Origin: Dipteris shenzhenensis
Taxonomy: Eukaryota; Polypodiophyta; Polypodiopsida; Gleicheniales
NCBI GenBank assembly: GCA_047967505.1
Contig: CM106539.1
DNA: 64,000 nucleotides
Strand: one strand, 5' to 3'
In this document: in pieces, positions 48,089-59,350 of the stretch
Layout of the letters: every line of letters begins with the position of its first letter
Position numbering within the stretch: the stretch's first letter is position 1
Notes under the pieces: generated by a model
What the model saw: the letters and a program-made list of their open reading frames with translations, nothing else
The model's database searches: none
What the model was told of the DNA's origin: nothing
Program-made: the position numbers and the translations under genes

Positions 48089-49370
48089 TTCACATCTTGC
48101 AATCACTCTAATTTTTAGAATTTGAGATTCCCTACGCCACCAAAATTATGAATGTACATTCCCACCTGTCTTCGGTCCTCTTGTCGTATTGCCACACATT
48201 GCCTCTCCTTTCAGTCCTGTGCCCTCGTTATTCGCTACCCTATGTAGCTCTTTGCCTCCTTCCCCCCCCCTTCCCCTAACTCTATGCTGCTCATTTGGTG
48301 GGTATGCTTGTGGACGACGATTCTTGGCAGCTTTCCAGCGACTCTACTTTGATTTATGTGGTGCTCACAATACTTCTTGTAAGGAACCACATCTCAAGAG
48401 CAACATCGGATCTTTGTATGGGTACACCAGCAATGTAGGGGATTGGGCCAAACTAATGACTTACCCAACAAAGCAAACTGCACACAACAATTCACTTGGT
48501 GATCTCAAACCTACCCCGTCCTAACGTGAGGAGGGGAGGGAGAAGGGAAGGAGGATGTGGTCAAAGTCATCACCATGTATGCTAAGATGCATTGCTACAA
48601 CAACCTTTCATGGCTACGTACCAATTTTCCTTGTGATTTTTTTGCATCCAATCCTTGGTAGTTTGGTAGAAAACGGCAGTACAAGAAGATTTGTGAGCTT
48701 TAAAGAAGGATGCTTTAAGCGTGCGACAGAGGCTTCACAGCCTTTTTGATAGAGTGTAAGAGGGGCTATGCTCAACAACTCAAGTGACATTGCCACTACT
48801 AGGCTATGCTCAATGCAAATATGCTACCACCTGGCCTTCAAACTTGCCACTCTCTAACATCTGACAAGGAATAAACTCAACCTTGATATTTGTAGCTTGC
48901 AAGCACCTTTTAAAGAGAGAATCCATTGGCTACATAGGTGCATTTGCAAGGTAGCATTGTCATGCCCACCTAGAGAGCAAAAAAATCCCCCCCAAAAAAA
49001 ACCCTCTCGGAGATTTGATGTATGCAAAGTAATTGTAAATGGATAACCATAACGTATACATGGAAAACCACATAGTAAGCCAAATTTTGTCATTTTTTCT
49101 TAGCATTCAACGTATATGAATGGTTTTGTATGAAAAGCATAACCCTTGCAATTACATGTGTGCCTTGATTTTCTTATTGTTTAAAAGTAGTTTTAAAATA
49201 GCTAGTCATAGAGTTATTGATGTAGCAAGGGGGGCAGGCCATGCAAGGAATATATTCTATAGTTTCAAGGTACATTACTATGGAAAGAAATGATGCATGA
49301 GGATCATACTTGAGTCTGAGACTAGAGAGCCATGTCACGCTTCCACAATCCAATATTAAACTCAACTCTT
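48089..49370. other. No recognisable gene
   Basis: Short frames such as 48189-48524 (+) show no family motif. I see no repeats. Confidence 0.5.
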
Positions 49371-50605
49371 GAGGCGCAAACTTGAGTTTGAGCCTCTTTC
49401 CCTAAAGAGGCTCAAACTTAATTTTGAGCCTCTCTAGCCATTTTTAAGACAGTTCACGTGAAAAGCAATGCCTGCTGAGGCTCAAACTTAGAATTGAGCC
49501 TCCATGGCCATCCAAGGTAAATTCTTGTGAAAAGAAACGCTTCATGAGGCTCAAGTTGAGCCTTCAAGCTATTTTGTTATATGAACAAAAATGGACTTAA
49601 TGTGTGGTCTTCAATTGTGCCAATAGTTGAAGTTAACCTTTAGAGGCTCAAACTCAAGTTTTGATCCCTTCTGGCCATTTTTAAGACAATTCATATGAAA
49701 AGCAACCCCTCATGAGGCTCATCTAAGGCAAATTCTTGTGTAAAACACTATTGATGAGGATCATACTTGAGTCTTAGACTAGAAAGCGATGTGAGGTTTC
49801 CACAGTCTCACGCATTGCCTCTAGGCTATTTTGTGAAAAAGTATGCCTCTTGAGGCGCAAACCTTACTCAAGTTTCAGCCTCCAAGCTAATTTGTGAATG
49901 AACAGAATTGGACTTTATCATCCATAATCTCATGCATGCTCTTCAATTGTGCCAATACCACAAGTTAACATCAAGGCTCAAACTGAATGGCCTCTATGGC
50001 CATCGAAGGCAAATTCATGTTTGAGCCTCCATGGCCATCTAAGGCAAATTCTTGTGTACTGAAACTCAAGTTTGAGCCTCTCTAGCCATTTGTAAGATAA
50101 ATTGTGTGAAAAGTAATGTCTCCTAAGCTTCGAACTCAAGTTTGAGCCCCCATGAGTATCTTACTTGAGTCTTGGACTAGAGAGCCGTGCTAAATTTCCA
50201 CAGTCTCACTCATAACAATAGTTCAAAGGCTCAAAATCAAGTTTGATCCTCCAAGATATTTTGTGAAATGGCACTCTTCCTGAGCTCAAACTTGAGCCTG
50301 AATCTAAAGAGGCTCAAACTCAAGTTTGGTCCTCCAAGCTAATTTGTGAGATGAACAAAATTGGACTTTAGCATCAACAAGATCCGAAAGGACACTATCT
50401 AAGCTATTATGTGAAGGAAGAGATGGACTTTGGCTTGCAAGGCCTCTGTAAATGTGCAACAAGGGACATTGGCTCAAAGGCTCATACTTGGCTCAAACTC
50501 AAGTTTGATTCTCTAAGCAGAGAGCTGGACTCAAGCCTCAATAGGAATGGACTATAGTCAAGGCAAAGGCTCAAACATGAGGTTGCCTCAAGTGAAATGG
50601 ACTTC
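49371..50605. repeat. Palindrome-cored degenerate repeat array (core GAGGCTCAAA / TTTGAGCCTC)
   Basis: A 24-26-bp inverted repeat with arms GAGGCTCAAAC and GTTTGAGCCTC recurs about a dozen times: for example 49371-49396, 49407-49432, 49477-49502, 49546-49563, 49643-49668, about 50082-50095, 50126-50150, 50227-50252, 50307-50332 and 50491-50513. In the first part the cores are 69-70 bp apart, joined by a conserved spacer with CCATGGCCATCTAAGGC, AATTCTTGTGAAAAG and GCCTCATGAG. Later spacing becomes irregular. No protein is encoded. The array can fold into many hairpins. Confidence 0.85.
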
Positions 50606-51640
50606 AAGAGTCCCAACCAAGGCAGCCTCGAGAGATATAGACTTCAGTCCACAATTTTGTATGCTATTAAATGAGAGACCTTCTATGATTCATATATATT
50701 CACAAATTGGATTCTATAATTTCTTCTATGTGTAGGCTTTATGCCTTTCATGGTCTAAACTGCATTTGGATTTTGGAATGTATTTGTAACCATGGAGGCA
50801 CAAAAGAAGACATTTTGCTTGCAGGGTGCTGTTACAAGTAAGAAACCAAGATACAATCCTCCACACATCAAGATCAGTAAGAGATATGATCTGGTGGGGA
50901 ATGAATAGGGTCTTAAGTAGTTTATCCACATTTATGGCCACGCGCTAAAGTACAAAGTGCATATTCATCTCTACCTAACAAAAAGAGGTGAGGAATACAG
51001 GGACATGGGGGTAATTACAAATGCCATGGAAGATGCAAGTAGGAAGGAGTTGCTACCTTACTTGCTACTAATGTATGATGTTTGATAGACCATAGCTGGT
51101 ATGGAGAATTGCCATCATGTGAGGGAAATCAATTGTACCATGTGGTTCAAGAAGTGATCCATGAATGGGTGGATCAAAACAAACAATGGTAAAACACAAA
51201 GTTCAAAGCAAGAAGCCTTTCCATTGTTGATACATTATAGGAGAATGATGAACCTCATAGTAGAGAGTCAAAGGGTGTAAACTATAATCTAAGAAATATC
51301 CCCAGTTGTAACTTTCACCTTATCCTTTTACAAAGAAAAATTTCCAAGTCAGAAGCTCAACTCATACCAAGGATGAAGTATACAAAAGCTATGGTGTTGC
51401 TTGGATGGTTAGGATACAAAAGTTCAATGATCAAGCCTCATGTTGCCAGGACTACTTAAGGAAATTACAAAAGCCTATGGTTTCATCTAAATTTCAAATG
51501 AAAATCGACAAGAAACAGCCATTGCCTCTTAGGATTTATCTTTTTCTAAAATATAGATTACTTTTTGTGGTAATTTTTGGTGATTAAATTTTCTCCCAAA
51601 AAAATGGTGGTAAGACTTGCTATTTAGTAGTGCAATAAAC
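50606..51640. other. No recognisable gene
   Basis: Open frames here are short and have no known motifs. The right end may belong to the LINE fragment that follows, but nothing can be identified. Confidence 0.45.
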
Positions 51641-51990
51641 TCCTATATCTTTTTGTGGAAAGGTCAATGGCATGCATTCATTTGGGAGTTGATTGTTACC
51701 CCTAGGTCCAAGGGAGGACTTGGTCTTGAGAGAATGAAAGTGTGACTCACTCTGTGGTTACTTAACCTTGGCTACAGTTAGCCTTGGGCAAAAATTTCTC
51801 TTTTTTGAAGGATTTTTGGCCTAGGGAAGAGATAGATGGATGAAGATTGATTCAATTTCTGATCATTTTTCGCTTACAACCAGAGAAGTGATACTGTTGC
51901 AAATGTTGTGGGAGAGAGTGAAAGACAATGGGCTAGTAAGCAAAGTGTAGAGATGCTATGATAATTTCAATGCATTTGCCTAAAGTTCTG
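51641..51990 (+). pseudogene. LINE ORF2 C-terminal fragment
   Basis: The frame from 51641 reads SYIFLWKGQWHAFIWELIVT and PRSKGGLGLERMKV, then a stop. FLW, AWxxxCxPKxxGGLGL is the segment after the RT of plant LINEs. Later frames give EGFLA and WMKIDSISDHFSLTTREVIL-like sequence. No YADD motif or endonuclease was found nearby, so it is a short 5'-truncated or internally deleted copy. Confidence 0.68.
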
Positions 51991-54900
51991 CAATATTGTT
52001 GCAAAAATGCAATTCAAATAGCTCACTGAATTTGGACTAGATGGTTACTTAGTTGCTTTGGAATTATGTACGTATGAATGAAACAAAAAATATAGCCTAG
52101 TTTTTTTCTTGAACTCTAATGAACTAGCCCCTATGCTTAAATAGGCTCTTATTTTGTAATGAGGATTATACTTTTTTGGTTAAAATGTAAAGTTTGATCT
52201 TGGAGTAACAATAATAAAAGATATGGGAGGTTTCTTTTCTCTTTTGTAGTCTAAAATAATTTTTTATTAGGAGATATCAAGATTTTTAACAAAAGAGAAT
52301 ATTACGCTTCCTAAGTAGCTAAGGTAAGTAGTTTGGTACACAAACAACAAAATGCATGCAAACACTCCCTCACATAGAAAGGGCTAAGAGGACCCATGTT
52401 TCCCATTCAGCCTTTGACTCCCTAAATGCTATCACACTCTTTGTTCACTCATTAGACCTCCTTATTCCTATAATAAGTGTGAACATGCAACACTTAGCCA
52501 AAGTTACTCTAGACCTGTGCTTCTGTGGTCACCTTCAGGTGCTTCAACTCTCACCCCTTCAGCCACCACTATTTGAAGACGGAGAACATGTTCTCTGTCT
52601 ATTGGTGTGAAGATGTTCGTGTAACAAATCACGCCAATCAAAGGTTGCCATGGTTGTGAGACTTCAGAGTAAGGGTTATGCATCTGCCCGGGCTCCTAGT
52701 TGAGGGGTGCATACTATCAACCTCCTATGCTTGAGTACGAGTGCAAAGCCATCTATAACTACCTTGCCTTACCTGAGTAATGGAGCTAGACCACCCACCC
52801 AACTTCTAGAGCCAAAGCATCTAGGTTGTAGGCTAAACTGACCAACATCTTGGGACCAAGCTCAAGTGCACATCTGTGCAAATCAATCAAGTTTAGGGAG
52901 AGGAGGGAGAGGCCAATTAGGTGTGGGGTATTGGAGCAACATTGGCATCGAGCCTTTCACATGGGTAGATCTTATAGAAAGCATGAGATTAAAGAAAGCA
53001 ATTCAAATTTACTTAAACTTAGACACTTGCAAGAGATTAGGCAAAGAAATATTTGAAATACAAAACTGAGAACAAATCATGGATCATTGGCACCTATTTT
53101 GAACTTAAAATGGCTTGCCTTACAAAAGCTCAAGCTTAGTCCATTGTGCACATTTAGGCCTGCTCCCTTCTAAAGGACAAATTGATGTAATTGGGTGTAC
53201 CAAGGGGTACAAGGGTTGTGTGTTGGTTAGTGTGACCAAGTTTGGTGGTACAAGGTTCTATTAGGTGTGACTGAGAGATTCATGGGCTTGATTGAGAGAT
53301 CAGTGAAGTGATTTGTGGATCTGGAGATGCTCTCCTTTGGGGTACATGCATTGTATCAGTTGCCCCTACTCTATTTGCTTCATTTGCTGTGATTCCTACT
53401 CTATTTACTTCATTTGTTGATTCCTTCTTGTTGTTACATCACCTTCCCTTAAGTCTCCCACCACACAACCGTCTTCTCTTAGGAATTTATACTTGCTTAC
53501 ACTCCCAAAACACCGAGATGTCAATGCTTACACACTTCCCTTTATTGTCCTAAGATGTTTGCAAACTTCCCCATTGTATTATTCACCTCCACCTTTGCAT
53601 CTTGCCCAAGTTGTCACTTCAGCCCTACCATCTCTATTTTATTTAGCTTCACATTGGCCCCCAAGCTCCATGGTGTTCTTGGAAATGGACCAAGCTAGAG
53701 GATGTACAAAAAGCCTGGGACCTAGCAAATTGTTTTTGGGCTTGGGACCTAGTAGCTTTGCAACACATGCTAGTTTGTAATAATAGGCAAATAGTCTTAT
53801 TTTATAAATTGCTCATGCAACCCGTAAATTGGATGAATCTCCTATTTTGTAAATCATGTGTTAGAACATGCTTATGTTTATGTCCTAGAGCATGTAAGTG
53901 ACATGTGCATGGTCACCTTTATCATTTCTTAACTCTTCTTACCGTTTCATAGTGTGAGTGACCAAATACTTATCTCAAATGCTACGTCAAATCTCCTTCT
54001 TTATCAAGATTCCCCTTTGTTGGGCACCATTCTTGAGTGTCAAATTTCCTAATGCTTGTCTTCCAACATTTAGTAGTGGAGCACCACCCTTGTGCACATG
54101 AAAACAAGGGTTATGCTTCAAAAGTAGAAGCATAGTAAACAAGAAGACAAACATCTTGTATAGAATGCTTGCAAATCGAATACAAGGGAGCATGGTCAAG
54201 CCTCTGTCCTCATGCTCTATGTTGTTGTTGGGCAGTCAATGCTTCTTCCAATCTCCTTCAAGCATTGAACTCTAGTTCTAAGGCCACTCCAATTCTCATG
54301 GTAGGATGTAGCCAATTTCTTTGGCTCAGGAACTCTTTGCGCCTGGCCACATATCTTCATCTCTTTTCAGAGTGCGTGTTAGCCATTGGCTAAGTCAGAA
54401 AGTAGCAAATTAACTGTTAGAATACTTTATGTATTCCACACTCTAGCAATTAAACACAACACTAGACTACACCATTTATATGGAGTTACTTGAAGAAATT
54501 TCTTGTAATATCTCATGATACCCACCAGCAACTATTTCACGTCATCATTGGTCAATATGAACCTCTCAACCACCACTCAATTCTAGGCTTTCTAACTCAA
54601 TCCTCTCAATTCCCCTACTAACAACACACAAACTTGCAATTCAACAGACCCTTCCCCAATAGGATTGCTAGATGTTGATGCTCTGGTTTGCTCACTCCTG
54701 ACAGGTTCACTCATAGATGCTCAGTGCTTGTAACCAACCTCCACAGTGCTCAGCTCACTCTTGCAATCCATTATGTATAGTATCTGCATGCTTGGGGTGA
54801 TGAAACAGTTCTCAACAAGAAAACTTGAAGGTCGGGGTTGCTGTTGAAGGAGAAATCGTATGATGACAGGAGAACTGAGATACAAGTGAGTTACTACCAG

Positions 54901-56079
54901 TTAAGAATTTAAAACCACACTGAGTATACATATCATAGACAAACACGAAGGAAACCACACTTGTATATCAAAGGAGTTGATACAACCAAGCCACCTAGGC
55001 TTGCAATGCACACTCAGTGATAAGATTCCTAACATAGCAAGCTAGGTGAGAGGGTGAGCATGAACTCATAATGTCACTCGCTCTTCCCTTCTCTCACTGT
55101 TAGAACACTTTTCTAAACTATTGCAAAAACCATCTCACTAGACCGCTACTTGCCATCGATTGACTGCGCTTATTCATCTGCTTCACAACTTCCTATTATC
55201 GATACTCACCATTAAAAAGTTAACAAAGGTCGCACTGCCTGCAACCTCTTGCTATGAGAGTTAGCCAATGAGATGGTTTTGACACCACCTACAAGAACCG
55301 TGCTCGCCTAAGTAGAAAATTTTGAATTCATGATTCAAAAAATATGAGAAAATCGAATGAATGATTTGATAGGGAGAATAAATTGAGCAAAAGAAGCTAA
55401 CACATCACGTTTTTTAAATAAATCAACATGTCATCCAAACACATTCATATGAATAGTTTTATTCGTATGAATCAGTATTCGTACAAATACTTTTATTGGT
55501 ATGAATAAACATGTATTATTCAGAATATGTTCTTCTATTCTTCTATTTAAGCTAGTTGCACAACATTTTTGTGTATCTCATGCTTGGTTCTCTAGCCGAG
55601 CAGAAGAGATCAAAGAAGGAAAAGTAAAGAAGGAAGACCCTCTGAGGTTGCAAAAGCAATCTGGAAGGTCTAAATCAAAATGGATTTGTTTTTATATATA
55701 AGAGTTCAAGGGTCTCTTTGTTAAGTGTCTAAGATCTCTTTCGTGGGTTGTGTTTATGTGTTTGTTTGCTTGTTGAGAGCCTTAGGTCTCCTGTATTAGT
55801 TGTGATTGTGGGTCTTGTTTGAATTGTTATTGTGGGTTCGCTTGCCTTATTTAGGTGTCTGTTGTTTTAGCCTTCTTACTTGGCAAGAGTTCTAAAGTTT
55901 TCCTTTGAAAGTGAATTAAAATTATTAATTCTTTGCTTGAATTAAAATTGTTACTTCTTTAAGAGTGTCTAGAGTTTTCCTTTGAATGTGAATTATAATT
56001 GTTAATTCTTTGTTTGAATTAAAATTGTTACTTCTTTGTTTGAATTAATTAGAATTTTTAACATTCTTACAATTTCTTT
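51991..56079. other. Long stretch without recognised genes
   Basis: Numerous short frames on both strands have no motifs. From about 55900 a TTGAATTAAAATTGTTA(C/A)TTC unit repeats a few times and leads into the minisatellite at 56080. Confidence 0.5.
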
Positions 56080-57115
56080 TGAATGAATATTGAATATTCT
56101 TTTAAGACTATGAATGAATGATTTTCATTTACATTCACTCACTCTTACACTTTGAAAGAATTCTTTATATTCTTTTAGGATAATGTGAATGAATGATTTG
56201 CACTTACATTCACTCATCCTTACACTTTCTTTTGAAAGAATACTTTATATTCTTTTAGAGAATGCAAATGAATGATTTCCATTTACATTCACTAATTCTT
56301 ATAGTTTCTTTTAAAACAAGACTTTACATTCTTTTAGGAGAATGTGAGTGAATGATTTGCATTTACATTCACTCATTCTTACACTTTCTTTTGAAAGAAT
56401 ACTTTAAATTCTTTCAAAGAATGTGAATGAATGATTTGCACTTGCATTCACTCATTCTTGCACTTTCTTTTGAATGAATATTGAATATTCTTGCAATAAA
56501 ATGTGAATAAATGATTTCCATTTACATTCACTCATTCTTACACTTTCTTTTGAAGGAATATCGAATATTCTTTCAATAGAATGTAAATGAATGATTTCAT
56601 TTATATTCACTCATTTTTACACTTTCTTTTGAAAGAATACTTTATATTCTTTTAGGAAAATGTCAATGAAATATTTGCATTTACACTCACTCATTCTTAT
56701 ACTCTATATTCTTTTAAAAGAATGTGAATAAAAGATTTGCATTTACACTCACTCATTCTTAAACTTTCTTTTGAAAGATACTTTATATTCTTTTAGGAGA
56801 ATGTGAATGAAAGATTTGTAGTTATTCTTAAACTTTCTTTTGAAAGAATACTTTATATTCTTTTAGGAGAATATGAATGAAAGATTTGCATTTATACTCA
56901 CTTATTCTTATACTTTCTTTTGAATGAATATTGAATATTCTTTCAATAGAATGTGAATGAATAATTGATATTTTACATTCACTTATTTTTACAATTTCTT
57001 TTAAAAGAATACTTTATATTCTTTTAGAATGAATGCATGATTTGCATTTACAATCACTCATTCTTACAATTTCTTTTGAGCTAATATTTTATATTCTTTT
57101 AAGAGAATGTGAATG
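56080..57115. repeat. 80-bp minisatellite, about 13 copies
   Basis: Units contain TTTCTTTTGAAAGAATACTT, TATATTCTTTTAGGAGAATG, TGAATGAATGATTTGCATT and TACATTCACTCATTCTTACA. Unit starts are near 56082, 56145, 56225, 56305, 56385, 56465, 56545, 56625, 56705, 56765, 56835, 56915, 56995 and 57068. Copies are diverged, and each holds an inverted pair, GAATGTGAATGAATG against CATTCACTCATTC. Confidence 0.88.
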
Positions 57116-57399
57116 AATGGAGGAAATATAAATTTTGTTGTACTTGTCATTGAATGCTACAATCTTGTATTCTTGAAAGTGTGTTTGGATGAATATTTAT
57201 TGCTTTCAATGAAATATTCATTATATCATGTTCCTTTAGCATACACGAGTAATGATTTATGTGTCATGTGTCTTTCATGCACTATGGTGCCATTTAGATT
57301 TTGCATGCATTGAGGTGTGCTAGGAGTCACTTTTTTGGTTACACTACATGGTTGGCAATACTCACTTCCACTTATAACCTTGCATCTACCTAGTACGTG

Positions 57400-57660
57400 A
57401 CTTATAGGCTTGGAACTCATCCTTGGCTTTTTCTTCTTGCAACTCACCTTGGGCTTTTTGTCTTGCAACTTACAGGTGGAATTTTGGGCTCCAAACTCCC
57501 CCATGAACTTTGTTTTCTACAACTCACAAGTAGAATTATGGGCTTTGCATGCTTGGACTTTGCTTCCTATAACTCACATGTGGACTTCTGGGCTGGAAAC
57601 TCACCCTTGGATGTTACTTCTTGTAATTCCCATGTGGACTTCTAGGTGAAAAAATCACCC
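57400..57660. repeat. About 65-bp minisatellite, four diverged copies
   Basis: The unit has TTGCTTCCTATAACTCACAT, GTGGACTTCTGGGCT and AAACTCACCCTTGGA. Copies start near 57430, 57490, 57550 and 57610. Open frames across it (57397-57649) encode a W/L-rich repeat that follows from the DNA repeat; I do not regard it as a gene. Confidence 0.75.
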
Positions 57661-57889
57661 TTGGGTTTTGCTCATGCAAGTCACATTGTCTTCATTATTG
57701 AGAAAAGTGGTGAAGGTGGGAAAGGAGAGTGAGCCACCACAAGTCCAAGATACTATACAATATGCACACTCCTCTAGTGAGCAAGATGAAGAGTAGCAAT
57801 GGTATATTGTATAGAAAACCTAATTCAGAGAACCATAATCAACTCTTTGCACTCAACCTATATATTGGGGCATCCTTATTTCAAGCCAA

Positions 57890-58700
57890 AGTTTTGAATC
57901 AGGACATTGCAATGGGAGAATGGCAATGGTGCAAATCTAAAATTTTAAAATTTTTATCTTTGTAACAGAGGAATGGAAGTAGTGCCATTCTCCCATTGCA
58001 ATGCTAGAAATTGAAACCATACACTGTGTATGTGTATGTGTGTGTCTATGTGAATGTTCATAAACGTGGTATTCATTTGAAACCATACACTATTTTTATC
58101 ATTAGCACATTCCAATGGGTAGTGCCACTCTTCCTTTGTAAAGCCAAAATTTTGAATCAGGACATTGCATCAAGAGAATGGCACTGGTGCCATTCTCCCA
58201 ATGCAATACCCTGATTCATAAATTTTCAATGGTGCCGTTCTCACTCTGTGAAGATAAATTTTTGAATCTGGGAGAATGGCACTGGTGCCATTCTCCCTTT
58301 GCAAAGCCAACATTTTGATATGATACATTGTGATGGGACAATAGCACTTGTCTTATTCTCCCTTTGTGAAGCAAAAATTTTGAATCAGGAAGTTGCTTTG
58401 GGAGAATGGCATTGGTGCCATTTTCCCTTTGCAAAGCCAAGATTTTGAACCGGGACATTGCAATGGCAGAATCACACTAGTGACATTCTCCCTTTGTGAA
58501 GCAAATTTTTTGAATTAGGACAACGCATTGGGAGAATGGCACTAGTGCCATTCCCCCTTCGCAAAGCCAAAGTTTTGAATTAGGACATTGCAATGGGAGA
58601 ATGGTAGTGGTGCAATCTTAAAATTTTTAAAATTTAAAAATTCTTAGCTTTGCAAAATGGAGATTGGAGGATGGCATCGGTGCTATTCTCCCATTGCAAT
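57890..58700. repeat. Palindrome-cored 65-bp array (core GAGAATGGCAC / GTGCCATTCTC)
   Basis: About 12 copies, 60-70 bp apart, each with an inverted repeat. The best one, 58270-58297, has arms GGGAGAATGGCAC and GTGCCATTCTCCC with a 2-bp centre. Others lie near 57914, 57970, 58109, 58174, 58230, 58335, 58400, 58470, 58531, 58594 and 58672. Between the cores the spacer TTTGCAAAGCCAAAATTTTG with AATCAGGACATTGCAATG is conserved. The centre alternates between ACTAGT, ACTGGT and ATTGGT. Confidence 0.87.
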
Positions 58701-58750
58701 GCCAAAATTTGAAACCATAGACTTGTGTGTGATTGTGTATATGTGTGTGT

Positions 58751-59304
58751 TTAGATTAAAAAGTCCCATCAATAATTGAGCCATACTATTAATTCCATCA
58801 ATTGGATAAAAAGTTAAAAAAAGAAAAACATATAAGGAAAAAATGTTTGAAACATCTAAGTTGAAAAATGCAACTAGAGTTTGCAAAAATTTCAATCAAA
58901 ATTAAGAATTTTTTAATAATATTGAGTTTGATAAACATAATATTGAAAAAAGATGTCGAATCCTTAAGCAGTTCAGGTTCCAAGGTTGGGGTGTACTTAC
59001 CTGCCTCTATCTAAAGTAGGTGTTAGAGCATAATAGTTACGTGTGGGTAGACAGGTGATGCCTATTTTCCCCGGCTTGTTATCACTTTATCTAGGAATAT
59101 AGACAACCATATGGATTCTTAAGTGAAGTTTAAGCCACAAGTGGAGTAAGGAGCGAATAAGTGCATGGATTAAGAAGGGATTAGAGAAGGTATGGGACGA
59201 TTAGTGGTCTTGGTACATGGAGTGGTTAAAAAGAAAGTGTAAAGGGGAGATTTCACAGGGTACATAAAAGAATAATTCATAGTTAGGGAAGTATTCATGT
59301 GTGT

Positions 59305-59350
<46 letters not shown>

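Noticed and set aside
47842-48106. Cys/Tyr/Met-rich open frames on the minus strand
   Set aside because: Translations of the ACAC/ATAC microsatellites.
57397-57649. Repeat protein with L/W-rich units
   Set aside because: The protein repeat only reflects the 65-bp DNA repeat, is open in two frames, and has no start context or homologue that I recognise.
57890-58700. CRISPR-like pattern of regularly spaced palindromic repeats
   Set aside because: The spacers between the palindromes are copies of one another, not unique, the repeats are diverged, and the setting is a plant nuclear genome without cas genes. It is a tandem satellite.
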